A stretch of 64,000 bases of DNA from Anarhynchus alexandrinus (GCA_008711295.1 VUYV01000045.1:2122842-2186841), one strand, 5' to 3'; shown: positions 37,926 to 52,100, counted from the stretch's first letter. Made by a program: numbers and translations. The notes: generated by a model not told the origin, from the sequence alone.

Positions 37926-39571
37926 ACCAAAACTGAACACAGTATTCGAGGTGGGGCCTCACCTGTGCTGAGTATAGGGGGACGATCGCTACCCTAGTCC
38001 TGCTGGCCACACTATTTCTGATACAAGCCAGGATGCTGTTGGCCTTTTTGGCGACCTGGGCACACTGCGAGCTCATATTCAGTCGACTGTTGACCAACAC
38101 CCCCAGGTCCTTTTCCACCAGGCAGCTTTCCAGCCACTCTTCCCCAAGCCTGTAGTGTTGCATTGGGTTGTTGTGACCCAAGTGCAGGACCCAGCACTTG
38201 GCCTTCTTCAACCTCATACCATTGGCCTCAGGCCATCGATCCAGCCTGTCCAGATCCCTCTGTAGAGGTATCCTGCCCTCAAGATAACACTCTCGCCTAA
38301 TTTAGTGTCATCTTCAAACTTACTGAGGGTGCACTCAATCCCCTCATCCACATCATGGATAAACATACTAAACAGAACTGGCCCCAGTACTGAGCCCTGG
38401 GGAACACCACTTGTGACCAGCCACCCACTGGATTTAACTCCATTCACCACCACTCTTTGGGCCTGGCCGTCCAGCCAGTTTTTTACCCAGCGAAGAGTAC
38501 ACCCACCCAAGCCATGAGCAGCCACTTTCTCCAGGAGAATGCTGTGGGAAACGGTGTCAAAGGCTTTACTAAAGTCCAGGTAGACAACATCCACAGCCTT
38601 TTCCTTATCCACTAAGCAAGTCACCTTGTCAGAGAAGGAGATCAGGCTAGTCAAGCAGGACCTGCCTTTCAGAAACCCATGCTGGCTGGGCCTGATCACC
38701 TGGTTGTCCAGTACCTGCCTGCATCGTGGCACTCAAGATGATCTGCTCCATAACCTTCCCAGGCACTGAGGTCAGCCTGTAGTTCCCTAGATCCTCCTTC
38801 CAGCCCTTCTTGTGGATGGGCGTCACATTTGCTAACCTCCAGTCAACTGGGACCTCCCCAGTTAGCCAGGACTGCTGATAAATGATGAAAAGTGGCTTGG
38901 TGAACACTTCCACCACCTCCCTCAGTACCCTTGAGTAGATCCCATCCAGCCCCATAGACTTGTGTGCGTCTAAGTGGTGTAGCAGGTTGCTAACCATTTC
39001 CCCTTGGACTATGGGGGCTTCATTCTGCTCCCCGTCCCTGTCTGCCAGCTCAGGGGGCTGGGTACCCTGAGAACAACTGGTCTGACTGCTAAAGACTGAG
39101 GCAGAGAAGGCATTAAGTCCCTCAGCCTTTTCCTCATCCTTTGTCACTGTGTTTCCCCCCACATCCAATAAGGGATGGATATTCTCCTTAGCCCTCCTTT
39201 TGTTGCTAATGTATTTATAGAAACATTTTAATTGTCTTTTACGGCAGTAGCCAGATTAAGTTCTAGTTGGACTTTGGCCCTTCTAATTTTCTCCCTGCAA
39301 AACCTCACGACATCCTTGTAGTCCTTCTCCTGAATTGCCTGCCCCTTCTTCCAAAAGTCTTAAACTCTCTTTTTTCCCTTGAGTTCCAGGCAAAGCTCTC
39401 TGTTCAGCCAAGCCGGTCTTCTTCCCTGATGGCTTGTCTTTTGACACATGGGGACAGCCTGCTCCTGCGCCTTTATGATTTCCTTCTTGAAGAATGTCCA
39501 GACTTCCTGGACTCCTTTGTCCCTCAGGGCTGACTCCCAAGGGACTCTGTCTGCCGGTCTCCTAAACAGGC
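37424..39571 (-). mobile_element. CR1 retrotransposon, ~2.1 kb, 5'-truncated
   Basis: Reverse-strand CR1. Reading from the right: the linker between the endonuclease and RT domains (about 39571-39170), RT (about 39168-38214), the region after RT (38217-37509), and a 3' UTR with tail at about 37424. The endonuclease domain and ORF1 are absent, so the copy is 5'-truncated and could not move by itself. Similarity to the CR1 consensus is high, so it is younger than the fragments at 30390 and 45285. Confidence 0.94.
37509..39168 (-). pseudogene. CR1 ORF2 reverse transcriptase, frameshifted
   Basis: The RT reads in four open pieces that alternate between two frames (39168-38647, 38732-38214, 38217-37801, 37808-37509), so at least three frameshifts break it. 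Visible RT landmarks are VTPIHKKG, the motif A region [13 protein letters not shown] with its catalytic Asp, [13 protein letters not shown] (motif B) and FEDDTKL at motif C, where CR1 normally has FADD. The C-terminal piece contains the [11 protein letters not shown] and RLRGDLI signatures. In life CR1 RT copies its own RNA at a nicked target; this copy is dead. Confidence 0.92.
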
Positions 39572-40377
39572 TTTTGTGGGATAAAGTATGTAAGCCTCAT
39601 CACTCATGTTCAAGAAAGATTAAATCAAACTGGAAGAGACTCAGAAGCAAGCTAGGGAAAGAACAGGAAAACTAAAAGGCAAGAGGATGCTAACAGATGT
39701 TAACTTAACCTAGTAAAAGAAAGCCTGGGAAAGAGACTGTGATCATGGTTTCTCTAACTGCCTTCAAGTGGTGCACACCTGAAAAAAAAAGAAAATCTGC
39801 TTATTGCAGAAACAAACCTCAGGGATATAAATTGGTCATGAATAAATGTAAGCTGCAAATTAGAGAAGATTCTAGCCATCAGAGCAATGAATTTCTGGAG
39901 CAGTAAGCAAAAAGATGTCAAAAAAGAAAAAAATAACAAACAGCTTTTCAGGTAGAGCTTGGCCAGTTAATGGAAAGGAATAGGACAAGCCTGAATGCTG
40001 AGACCTTTCTGTCTAACAAATTGGCAAACAATTTGTTAGCTGACACCAGCTGATATTCTGTGCAATGAATTTTATCTACTTTGTCCCAGTGCAACCAGTT
40101 ACGGGAATGCACCAGCCCCACAACCAGGAGGCAGTGGCACCCAACCTGCCTGTCAGGCGAGAGACGTGCTGGCGGTGAGCGGTCCTCCTTCCCGCTGGCT
40201 CATGCTGGGGGAAAGCAGCAGTTTGGGACAAATTACATTCACCTGGACCCTGGCAACAAACAGTTTCCTAAATCAGTTACCGCCACCCCTAAGCTGTCCC
40301 GGCTCCTGCTGGGCAAAGAGATCCAGGTTAGTTTAAGGCTTATCCCGCAGGACTGACACAGCATGGGAGCAGTTGTG

Positions 40378-40525
40378 CTGGCGGCTCCCGGCTCTCCCGC
40401 GGGATGTGTGGCTGTGTGGTGGGGATGCTCTGGCCACGCGTAGCAGCTCTCGGCACCGCCCGGCTCTGCGAGCCCGTCCTCGCTGCTTCAGCGCAGCGCG
40501 AAAGGGTTGGCTTGAACCGCCCTGC
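40378..40525. promoter_or_regulatory. Small CpG-dense patch
   Basis: About 16 CpG dinucleotides in about 150 bp, including CCGCGG and ACGCGT. It is too short to call a CpG island with certainty, and no transcript structure is evident. Confidence 0.35.
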
Positions 40526-42134
40526 TGTGTTTATGGATATGCCTTTGCCTTGAAGCAAACCAGAAGCATTCCCGCAGTCAAGCCCAGAGCTGAGGAGAGA
40601 TTAAGGCTGCTCTTCATTAACACCTCAGAGTGTTGTTTGCAGTTTCCAGCTCACACCCTCTGCCATACTGTAGTCACCCCAGCGAGCACTGTTTGGCTTG
40701 AATGTCGATGAAGTGTTCTAGCAAGTATGTCAAGAGTTGGCTTGTGCTCAAGATTCAGTCACGTATCTGTGTAGACATAACCCAAAACGAACATAAATCT
40801 GTGTCTCCCTCATGGCAAGGCAGAGCAGGATAACTTCTTCAGCCTGGAAGACAGCAAGTTTAGATGTTTCTTTCCTTGCGAATGTCAAACATTCAAAAAT
40901 TGTGGCTTAAAAATTATGAGACTGGCTTTAAAATCTTGAAATTAAAGCTCTGGAAATCACTTTTATTTTTCCTTCTGTTTTTCTCAGCCTCTTCTGAGCC
41001 TATCAGCACTTAAAACCACATTTTGCACCTTTTCTTTGCATCTGTGAGCATACAAAAACAAACTAAAAGATGAAAACTCAGATTCTCACATGAGCAGCTC
41101 TCTTCAGAAGGAGAAGCTTTACAGAAAAACATCACGTCATGGAGCTCACGAGAAACTCCCCAGAGTTAACAACACTGGATTTGATAAAGCCAAGGACTGA
41201 GTTTGGTCAGAGTTTGCACAGCCGCAATGAGGCTACAGTTTGGATTACAGAACTCTTGCTGAAGGAAGATTTGTATGGAGTGAAAAAAAAAGCAGGCATA
41301 GATTACCTGAAAGGAGGGGAAGAAAGTGAAGGGGTCAGAGGTGGCTACAGTTGTTGGCTTGTGCAGTGCAGTACGTGCATTTTCAGTTACGCACCAGGGA
41401 AACTGCTGCGAGGCTGTGAAATTCCCCCTCCGGCACAGAACTCGCCCACTCCCATAAAAAGTTGCTGGGTCCCAGCCTGCATTTTGGAGGACTGGCAACT
41501 GGGTTATCACTTGGTACCCTAATCGGGTCTTAACTACAGAATGCAAGTGTGCCACTGGCCTGTTCATTTCCAACTGATATCACATACATCACCATATCCA
41601 ATGCAGAAAAGCTTTTCAAGTTATGCAGATGTTTAAATCGTGCAATATAGGATTTTTTCTGATGTTTTTAAATTGTTTTAAAGAATAGTATATACTACTA
41701 TTTCTGGCTCGTCTAGGATTTTCTCCTATTTTAAACTGTTTCATGTGATTGTTAAATGGGCAGATCCTTGTTAGTTTTAAAATATATTTCTAAATAAATT
41801 CTTTAAAAGTTTAGAGATTTTGTTATCCATTGTAATTAAGTGTAATTTGAATTCAGCACATTGTAGCTTCCCTTTATCCTTATATCCCTGATATCTTTAT
41901 GATATCAAGACTTTTAGATATATTCTAATACCTCGGCTTAATGTTAGCCTGTTAATTTGTTTGAAAAAAAAACACCTATAAGAATCTTTTTGTATACAGG
42001 TACAGAAATTACACAGCAATTCAGATATTGAACACCACTACTCATTTTTTTCCCAAAAAATCCCCTTAGATTGAGTCATATAAAACACCATCATAATTTC
42101 CTACTGCCTCTTTAGATATGACACCAAAATATAT

Positions 42135-42150
42135 AACATCACGTGATGTT
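42135..42150. promoter_or_regulatory. 16-bp palindrome with CACGTG E-box core
   Basis: The half-site AACATCAC is followed by its reverse complement, giving TCACGTGA at the centre. This is the core form bound by MITF/TFE and USF-type bHLH-ZIP dimers. About one perfect 16-bp palindrome is expected by chance in a window this size, so it is only a weak candidate. Confidence 0.3.
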
Positions 42151-45100
42151 CCAAATATTATTATTACCTTGATAGAATCTTCTCTAACATCAGGGACAGG
42201 GGCTTCATAATTTAATTCAAGTATATACAATCATCAGCATTTCCTTACTGTAAAGGTTAAGACATTTGACTTCAAGGAACGTACAGATCGAGGTATTTAA
42301 TTAGCAGTAGTCTACTGTGCACCCATAAACTTTCACTGAAATTTAAAGTCAGTTAAATTGTGTAGGTTTCATGCTGCTTGCTAACATCAGGAAAAGTTTT
42401 GCATTTGCTATTAATCTCTATTTGATTCTATTTGGTAACTTGAGTCTTAATTACACTGAGTATTACTAATTTTACCTCTGTCAATCAACATGCTAATGTT
42501 ACTCTGTTTTATATACAGACTCCTATTGCTGCCTTTGAAAAAAATGCGTGGGACTCATCTGACTTAACTTCACCCTTGCGAAACATTTACACTGCAAAGT
42601 TAATTGGTTTGTCTCTGTAGTATAGAGCGAGCGCTAAATAGTGGAGGTGGGACACCCACACACCTCTCACGGTTGCTCCTGCCGCATGTGTTAGACACTT
42701 AGGCGAGTATGGGACAAATTCTCCTCCCATCACCGACTGGCTCTAGATGGCTGGCTGGGTATGTGACATTTGTCATGGATTTGCTTGCCTAAACGGTAGT
42801 GTCTAGTGCCATTAAAGATGTCCTGATGGTTCTCATGCTAATGAGGCAGGAAGACTGTAGAGCATCTGAAAAGGCACTTGACACCTAAGCACAGATAACT
42901 CAGTCCCATCCTTGGGTACCCAACCCAGGTGAGGTGGGTGGCCCCCCACCCCGTTCAGCATGTCTGGAATACCTCCCCTACACGTTGTTTGAGGTATAAG
43001 AAGAGATTTTGTGCACGTTGGAAGTGCATCTCTGTGTGCAAGTTCAGCCACTGCAGAAAAGCAGCAGTGACTCAGGAGGCAAATGCACTGGATGATTCAA
43101 AAACATGCAGCAGTATTGTACAAGAGTTTTGCATCACTGTAGGATAACTGCAGAGGAATTGCCTTTATTTCCAGCCTAGGCAGTTTCAGGTCACAGTAAT
43201 ATCAACCCATCCACTTTGTCTCTTTTGCTGGCAGATGGGGTGCACCTCTGACATCATGTGCCCATCTTTGGCTGCGCTCAGCCTGACCAACTCGTGGGCC
43301 TGCGAGACACATCCCACTGTGGCACCAGGACCAGCCAGTGCCAAGAGGCCAATGCTTCTCCTCTTCCTCCCTTTTCCCCAGAGGGATATCACCAGATCCA
43401 TGCGTCTGTGTTGGGAGGCTCACCCAGGTGACCTCATATACAGGTTGCAGTGGTCTTGGAGGAACGAAACAGTATCCTATCCATGTGGTAGAGCTCAGGG
43501 CTCTTCAAAGCACATGCAGCCCTTTCCCATATCATAGGCAAGATCTGCATATCCACAGAGACAGGACAGTTCAACCACCGAGCGGGACAGTGCAGTCCCC
43601 CTTGTACCCCTTTCTCTGTCAGGAGATGACCATGTCATGGTGCACCCGGCGCACAGAAAGCAGGGTTCACCCCTTAGCAGTTCACCTTTCCTTGCCTGCA
43701 AAGTAATCAAGCTCAGCAGATTTAGTTTCTGGATCGCAAAGAGAACAATGATGATCTTTTAAGAGAGAAGTCGCCATGACACGCACATCTTTCCATGTCA
43801 ACAGGGTGTCAGCTCTTCCGCTCCTGAGCGAGCTGCTGCCTGGGTTTTCTCTCAGCTGTGTTTCTGACTGAGCAGTTTGTCTGTCTTTCCCCTTCATCGT
43901 TAGCAAAAGTCTAGATCCCAGGAAAGGTTGTTAATCCTAGCCCTGACTCTGACAAAAAGACGAAGGTAATTTTGGTATCTGGATGTCAACGATTCTCGGT
44001 GAAGTCTCTTAAATCCTTACAATTTTAAATCCGTAGAGCTGTTCTCAGAGAGGCGCAGACATCTGGTTTATCTCAGCCTCAGGACTTTTGACTTCCCGTA
44101 ACGAGCGAGTTTTTTGTGGGAATCCTTTTCTGCCTCGGCGGTCAGACAGCGGGCTGTGCTTCACCAGCGGTCCCGGGTCAGGCTGGCTCGCCCGTCCTTC
44201 CTTCTCCTATTTCCTTCTCTTCCACTGGAGAAAGTCGAAAGTATTTGTGTGTACTCTTTATGCTGCTGTCTCTCTGTAACCACATATTTTTCAGAGGAAA
44301 GTCAGTCTCTCTCTTCTTTTCACTGGAAATCCAATGGTATACATCCCTAAATATCAAATCAAATAAAATTTCTTGTTAAAAGCAGGTGGGCTCTGTGTTG
44401 TATTTACTTACTAGCTTGGATTTCAGTTTCTGCTGGACTCCAATTCTTTCAGTCCAGAACTGAAAATACATTACTGGGAAGGAACTGGGGGGTCTGTCTC
44501 TGCCTTAGGAAGCAAGTTATTTCAGTTTTGCGAGTAGCTCAGGTCGCATAAACAGAATATATCATCGAGTGAGAAGTAGAAGAGGTCTGCCAAGTAGCCC
44601 AGATTAGGTAAGAAGTATGACCTGTGCCTCCTGTATTTGTGGAATTGGCTTGTATCTCCATAAAGATTGATGTAAATGGTAGTCCTTTCTTTGAAAGGCT
44701 CAGTATGATCAGTCCTTTTGGTCTTAGCAGTCCTTTTTCGGTATGTTTGATCGAGAATTTACACAAGATAATAAAACAGTAATTTTGCAGCTTGGAGTTT
44801 TGTGAAGCTGTGCAACTGATTTATTTCCAAAGGAGGTATTGCAGTGGTATGTCTTTGTTGCTTTCTCAGTGGAAGCTTCCATTGAACAAAACTCAATTTT
44901 AAAAGGCTATGAAAGACTTCCATTAAGCCTAAATTGAACAATATTCCAGTAGAGCACATATTTCATAAAATTAGCTATATGGATGTAAAATCAGTTGTCG
45001 GCAAGACTGTATTCTCACTTGGAATCTTTTCTCCATAATGCTTTCATTTTCGAAGTGTATACAATACTTCATTTTAAAAGATATTTACTAGTATTATCTG

Positions 45101-45284
45101 CTTTATTTGAACAAGACTGTATGGCAAAATATTTCAGTTGTTATTATTCTCATGTGTGCTAGGGAAACTGGGCTAGAATAAATTATTATTATGTGAGCGC
45201 AAAAATGATTTGGAAACCATACGCAGAGAGTAGTTCTCAATGATCCACCATTAAGTGCAGTTCTGCAAGTGTTTTTCCTTGTTC

Positions 45285-46140
45285 TGGTACTATTCAGTAT
45301 TCTGACAGCTTGGATGAAAGGTTAGAAAGTACGCGTAATAAATTCATAGAGCAGAACGAAGCAAGGCAATTGAAAATGACCTTGATAAAGTAGCGGAGTA
45401 GCCTAGACAATATCAGCTTTCCAGCAGTTAAATTAGAGCAAATGCAGAAATGTACATACAGCTCGACATAATCAGCTGCACATAAATACAGCTGGGAAAC
45501 AACTGGCCAAGCAGCACTGCTGCAGAAAAGACCCGGTGTCATAATGATCCCAGGCTGAACATGCACCAGTGATGTTGTGCTACTGCAAACAAGGCCAACG
45601 CTATTGTGAGCTATAGGAAGGGGAGTAACAAAGCATAAAATGTAATTATTTTGCTCTGCTCAGCACTGGTAAGGCCTCAGTGGAAGAGTTTTACCCACTT
45701 GCAGGAACCACAGCTCAGCTGGGATCCAACAAACTGGGCTCAAAGATCTAAAACACGTGGGCCTTCAAGGAAAGGCTTGTTTAGTCTAGAGATGAGAGGA
45801 GGAAAGGAAGACATGATATCGGCCTTCATATAGCAATGGGTGACTCTGAAGAGGAAGGGATTTAGCTGCCATGTATGCTGTCGGTACAGGAAAGCAATAA
45901 TAGGCTCGCATCTCAACAAGGATGATTTAGTATAATCATCAGGAGAAAAATGTAAGTGGCAAGGAAAAGTGGAGCCCTGGAATAAGTTGTTTGGGGGGAA
46001 TTCATGGAAACTTCAGCCTTGCAGATGCTTAAAAATAGGTTAGACAAACTTCAGCAGGGATGGCTTTGGGCAGGGATGGGAGAAGTGATCTCTCAAATTA
46101 CCTGCTAGCCCTGTTCCTTTAGTGATTTCTGTCTATGTGA
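45285..46140 (+). mobile_element. Old, degraded CR1 fragment
   Basis: Forward-strand CR1 ORF2 3' half, recognised by ordered landmarks: AAACAACTGGCCAAGCAGCA, CTGCAGAAAAGACCCGGTGTC, CCAGGCTGAACATGCACCAG, TGCAAACAAGGCCAACGC, CTGCTCAGCACTGGTAAGGCC, TCTAGAGATGAGAGGAGG, and near the end AAAAATAGGTTAGACAAACT. No frame stays open and the tail octamers are lost. Its divergence matches the fragment at 30390-30970 and indicates an old insertion. Confidence 0.83.
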
Positions 46141-49100
46141 TAATGATAAGGATAATAATTTTACATGCAAAAAGTACTTTGGATATCCCCTCAGAATTTC
46201 AGGGTACGTAACAGAAAACTTAATATTAGTTCTGGAATTTATTGCATGACTTTGGTACTTCCATTAGATTGAAGCAATTACACTTTTTCTAATTTTGTCT
46301 ATGTCAGTATTGGTTGGGAATTACTGGGGTCTGATGGCTTTGTGAATGGTCTTTGTGAAATAAATAGGGGAACGTAGTCAGATACCTGTGGTAGGATACA
46401 AAGCACTCAATTCTAGCCATAAGCAAGTTTGATCTTTAGTCTACTCTCAGTCCGTGGAAAAAGATGGACAACTTTTAGAGATAACCTAAGGTGTGGGTGA
46501 ATCCAGAGGTACCTCTGCTTCTCCTTCTACCTATTCTGCAGCAAATATATATCGGAGGCGTATTCTTGGTCTTTTTCCTTTTCTCTGTCTGTGATACTAA
46601 AAGTTTGGTTTTCTGAGAACCAAAGCGCCTGGACTTCACAGAGGACTATCTGGAAAAATTATAATTGTCAGGAAATCAGACTAGTGGTCTTTTCTGATCC
46701 TTGGTTCTGTGAAGCCCATTCAATGAGTCATTTATGAAGGATTTATAGTTGTTTCGATTAATAGTTGTTATCAATACGTGATGGACATGACCAATATGTG
46801 TTAGAGAGTTCTACACCAAACTTACATAAGCCACTTATTAATCTGTTGTATTCTTAATCGTTAATTGTTTATTAATTCTCTGAATTGTTTACACTGTACC
46901 TTGTGTACAGTGTGTGTGAAAGCCAATACAGCATGTTAAGTCTGAAAATCTGCTATAAAAATTATTCTTTTCAGAGATAATATTTTAAGGAAAGTTTTAA
47001 AGTACTAAGCTACTGAGCACTGAAAGGGAAATCTAATACTGTTTTTAAAATAATGGTATGTTTAATCCAGGATAATATTTTAGGAACCATGTAGTATAAG
47101 ACACCTTTCTCCCTCATAAGCATCCTGTGGCTGACAGATAAACAGTAGGCATTATCCCAAATCTGTTATTTATGAAACGTTTGCTATTGCCTGGTAAAAC
47201 AACAACAACAACAAAAAGTCGTCTCATTTATAGGGCTTTTTAAAAATTAGTATTACACTCCAGCAACCAGTGATGACTAGTTATTGTTCCTTTTGTCAAC
47301 AGGCAAGATGAAGGAGGTTCTGGCAGCTTACCATGTCCCGGGCTCTGCAGAGTTAAGCGAGAAGTGCGCCCATGTTCTAGCGTGCATCACATCGCATCTT
47401 GGGTCTGAAGTGCCAGAAGGATCCCAGCGCTGCAGACTGAGACGGCTCTGAGCACCTCAGTACCCCGTTTCTGACAGAACCCAGGGATGGCAAACTTACA
47501 TACCAGTATTACCTGTCTGGGGCAGGTTTAATTTTATAAATTAAAACCATAAACTCTATGAGTTTCTAGACCATATTTGTGCTGTTGAGGATGATCTGCT
47601 CAGATGAACAGTTTTGCATCCATCGGAGAGACAGGTTCTTCTGCTGGACCAGAAGATGACAGTGGACTGTATATTGTAACTAATACCATTTGTAGCATCT
47701 CCTAGTGCAAATAATTGAAGAACAGGTTGCAAGAAAATCCTGTAGGGAATAAAACGTGCTTTGTTTTGATCTACAAATTTTAAAAAAAATGTTTTGTTTT
47801 TTTTTAAAGATTACCACTTTTACATAACACTATGTGTGCAGTCTATGTGCAGCTCTTCACTGTGGCTATCTATATTCCAGAGATGATGAATTCCTTGTGA
47901 GACACCTGAACCTTTTTAGATTTGTGATGAATCCTTAAATTATGAGAGTATCACAAAAAACTAGAAGGGAAAAGTTCCAGGGCTTTTATTTGATTAGATG
48001 TCTCCAATTACTTCCTGTTAGTCTCCTGAAAGGAGGAGGAAAGGGCAGGAAGTAGAAATGAAATACAAAAAAAATACATTGCATTTCTTTTTTGGCATAT
48101 GCACCTATCCAAATGTGTGTTTGATCTAATAGCCAAGGGGAGAGAAACAGCTAAGTTAGCTGAGCCCTCACATGAAAGGTCTGCGTTTTCGGGCAGTATT
48201 TGCTAATCTTGTCTCTTGAATAGCTATAGAAAAGCAGGAATATGTATATGCCCCACCATATGTGAAAAGGACATACTTGCCATTCCTTTATTTATTTTTT
48301 ACTCTTTCAAAAAATTAAAGTGCCAGTTATTTGGAATGCTGTAGTCTGTGGTCTCTTTACATTTGTTTAGTGAGATCCTTTCAGCAAGATCATTCCCATT
48401 ACGGTGTAACTGCATGGTGACCACAGCTTTGGGCCTGTATAATAAAGATATAAATTCAAAATTTTGTTTCTCATCATTTTCTCTACTTTTTATGTTGTAC
48501 CTGCAAGTCTTTGAGTGGAATCCTGCTTATTGCTGATCACTGTTTAGAAGAAGATTTGGCAAAAAATGTTAGAGAGGAAGGTATATGTATGGTTGGACCT
48601 TGTTCTCCTTTGGATCATTATGTACAACAGGTTAAAGGGCACAGGGATACAAAATGTTAGCAAATCTATAGCGATGCTTAAATTCAATTTGCGCACAAGG
48701 CCCCAGGGCAATCAGGAGATCAGGCTCTTTGCATCCTGACTTTAAGACCATGCTAAAGTATTTGACATCTGGTCTCTATTAATTAGTAGTCCTGGAAAGG
48801 TATGGAAGAAAAAAGCTGCAGAAAAGCTGAGTCTAAGCTGGCTTTAATTTGCTGTGTGTGTGATATATTGTGCTGAACATCAGTGTTTAAAAGCCAATTA
48901 GACTCTTTTTCCTTCCTCCTTCTTACTCTGTTCTTCGAAGACAAAATTTTAAGCTATAAAAATGTTCTTCGTGTAGCAATTAAGTTTGTGTGAGCAAAGA
49001 CTGCACATTGCATTTCAAAAATGAATGTGGTCCTGACAAGGCTCCCCTAGCCATGCTGCATTATAGGCAGGGCTTTGTCCTGCTGATGCTATGGGTAGCT

Positions 49101-52100
49101 TATAGCAAACATCCCAGTTCGTGTCAACAGAGCATCCCTGACCTTTGAAACCTCTTAGTCGGGCATCACTGTTATCTGGCAACTTCTGTAAATGGCAGAG
49201 CGCTCACCGCTGTGAAGTTCATACCAGTGCATTTATTCATGAAAGGGGTCAGACAACCCCCAGCAACTCAGTGCAGTTTCCTGATCAATTTAAGCTACCC
49301 GAAGGCTGTGCTCCTGCTCATTGGGGGAAGTCCTGTCTTCCCCTTCTGCCCCGCTCACACCTTCCCACTACCTCCCTCCAAGAGCTGCACACCTATAAGG
49401 CTTCTTGGTCTGACTGAAGGCATCCCCATGTAAGAGCTTAGCTCTTGTGCCGGCGCTGACACCAGGGAGAGGGTGGGAACAAACACCTTTTTATCAGCAG
49501 TTTAGTTGTAGGTCAGCTTACACTGGTGGAAGAACCATGCCTTCACGTGCCTCTAGCTGTCAATTAACTAATCTTATTAGCTAAACTTTCTATTTAAGCA
49601 CATTGCTTTCTTATGGCTAAGAAGTACTACTTGATTCAGTCACACTGCAAAGAAAATAAAGCTCTGGAAATGAATTAAATCCATAGGAAAAACATATAGT
49701 AACACCATTAAAATTACCTGTCAGTGGCAGTATTTGAGGTACAAGGAAAAGGAATGCCATGAAAGGAATACGTGCTTGCCATTCAGATTACTCCGAAGAT
49801 CAAAACTTTCTCAGAAAAACAGGAGTGAGAGCTGTGTGCCGCAGCAGTACCGGCGCAGGGTCAGTCTCCCGCGCCAGCAGCCCTTTCCCTATCAATGAGG
49901 TACACGGTCAGTATGTGACCAGCTGCACCCACCAGAACTGTCGATGCTTGAGCTTGACGGTGGCACCATTTGAATTTGAATGTCCAAACTACTTGCCCCA
50001 AGAGCAGGGCCTGGTTCAGAGAAACAGCTTGTTGTCTGTTCCCTACCGGGGGCTGCTGGGAGCTTGACCGTCCCCTTGGGTGAACTTTTCTGAGGAGATG
50101 TGTGACCATTGCCCATCTGTTGAAGGAGTGATTAAAAAAACAAAACGCAACAAAACAGGCAAACCTCCCCGCACCCCGGTAGGGGCAGAGGTTGGAGTTT
50201 TTTGTTCTTTGGATGAATCCCCCTTTGAGAAGCCTCGCCGTGCTTTCCCTCAGCGGCATCTAGACAAGCCCTTCTTTGTGAAGGGACATGAATATGGAGG
50301 GACCTGCAGTGCGCCCGTCTCTTCAGTCAGCTTCAAAGGAAAGTTCCAAAAGTCATTATTTTCTGGCAACTTTAAACATCTGAATCGAGGCAGCACTGGC
50401 TTTACAAGCAGTATTAGCTGACTTTGAGGACTTGGAGCAATTCAATATTTGAATAATTAGAACAAATACTTAATGTGGACTATGTGGCTTAGCAGGGAAG
50501 AGTGTTGGTTTTGCTGACTGAATGTAATATGTGAATATGTAGTTCACATTCAAATAAGATGGTCTTAAGTCATTTCCTTAGCAGACAATAATCCATTCCA
50601 AGAATAAGAACATCTGTTCAGGGCCCAGACCTGAAATAAATAGTAGGTTTAGAGACAGGTCTTTTGTCCAGCGTTGTTTGGGTATTAGACATCTAAGAAA
50701 CAGTTGACTCTTCAGGTCACAGCTGGGATTTTGGTGACAGAGTATGAGCATGTCTCTGCTACAGCTGACCACACCAGATCTTACCTTCAACCGCAGTTCT
50801 GTTCCTACTGCCAGTCTGCATTGCTGGGATAGCACGGGCTTTTACAAATACCGGCTTGCCTTAGATTCCTTATAGTTACGTTCCCTTGGTTTTGAACTCT
50901 GTGTGTGTGTGTTTATGTGCTGCTTTTGATTCGTACTATTCATACCATGGAAACCCCAACAGTTGGCTGTCAAATTGTCATTTATTTGTTAGTTATTATT
51001 CAAAAAAGCCCAAGTTTTTGAGAACCTATGACCGTATTTCACAAGCAATTATCTATCTTACTTTTTAAATTCTCCATTGCAACCTTCATCTAGAAATCTC
51101 CAAATACTTGTCAAATACTAAATAAGGGAGTCTCACAGAAGTTTCCAGGCAGCATGCATTTTATTCTAATGTGCAAGTAGATAAGCAAAGTCACCGGAGA
51201 GCTAAATAACTTCACTGATATTTCACAAGAAGTTGCTGCACTGCAATCAACAATGAACAAAACTGATGGTAACTTTATAAGGAAGCCAACATCTTAAAAA
51301 CTTATTAGCACAATTTTTCCCATTCTCTGTTGTGTTTTCCTCCTCTGCAAAGAGAGCCCCTCAGTCAGCAGCTTCACTTCAATTCAGCTCTGTACCTGTC
51401 CCCTCTCCATCTTGCAAGAAACAATTAGGTTGCATTACTCCATACGATATCCTTAATTGCCTCCCGGGAATTGCTGTGAAGGGTCATCTTTGTACTTTGC
51501 GTTGGGTCAGTTCTTGGCCAATTTCAAGTCTGTCTTCTTCTCTGGCTTGGCTGGCACCTTTCCCTCCTAATGATAAATGATGCTCTTGAGGTCATGTCTG
51601 GTTTTGAAGTTAGTCTTTGCTGCTGAAGTCAGAGGGAGAGAGCGCACTCCTGGCTGCATTATAAAGAAGGAGAGTTTCTGGGGTGTGTCATTGGGCTCTG
51701 CACAAGGACCTCCATAGGTGGTGATGTGCTGCCGCGCCGGGTGTCGGACATGAGGCGCAGAGTTAATGAAATACTCACCATCAGTTATGAGTTTATTTCC
51801 CAGATGTTGTCGCTGTTTTCTTAAACCCCAGGGCAGAGCGGGAAGTTGAGGCGATGGGCAGAATTAACAGAGCGCTCATAAAAGGCCGATAGCGAACCTG
51901 ACTGGGAAAACCCAGTACATACGAAGAACTTCCCATGCGATAAATACTTAGGTTAGAAGAGGAAAGGTAGCCAGGCACTCTCTCACAAACAAGCTTAAAC
52001 AATGAACTGGAGAAGTCAGAAACTTGCAAAGCAGCACTGAAAATGGAGAATGTGCTGTTCACACCAGTGCTGCTTTTCACCAAGGCTCCCCGTTGCCAGC

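Larger units (their letters stand above)
39572..45284. other. Intergenic, no gene recognised
   Basis: About 5.7 kb of non-coding sequence. GC-rich around 40378-40525; the remainder is AT-rich, especially 41580-42500. Overlapping ORFs at 41139-41573, 43202-43710 and 44088-44379 lack motifs and occur on both strands. A 16-bp palindrome with an E-box core lies at 42135-42150. Confidence 0.6.

Noticed and set aside
49759..50421. Two consecutive + strand ORFs (102 and 113 codons) as a possible small gene
   Set aside because: No recognisable domain, no splice or promoter context, and a 132-codon ORF overlaps on the other strand. Expected by chance in 64 kb.
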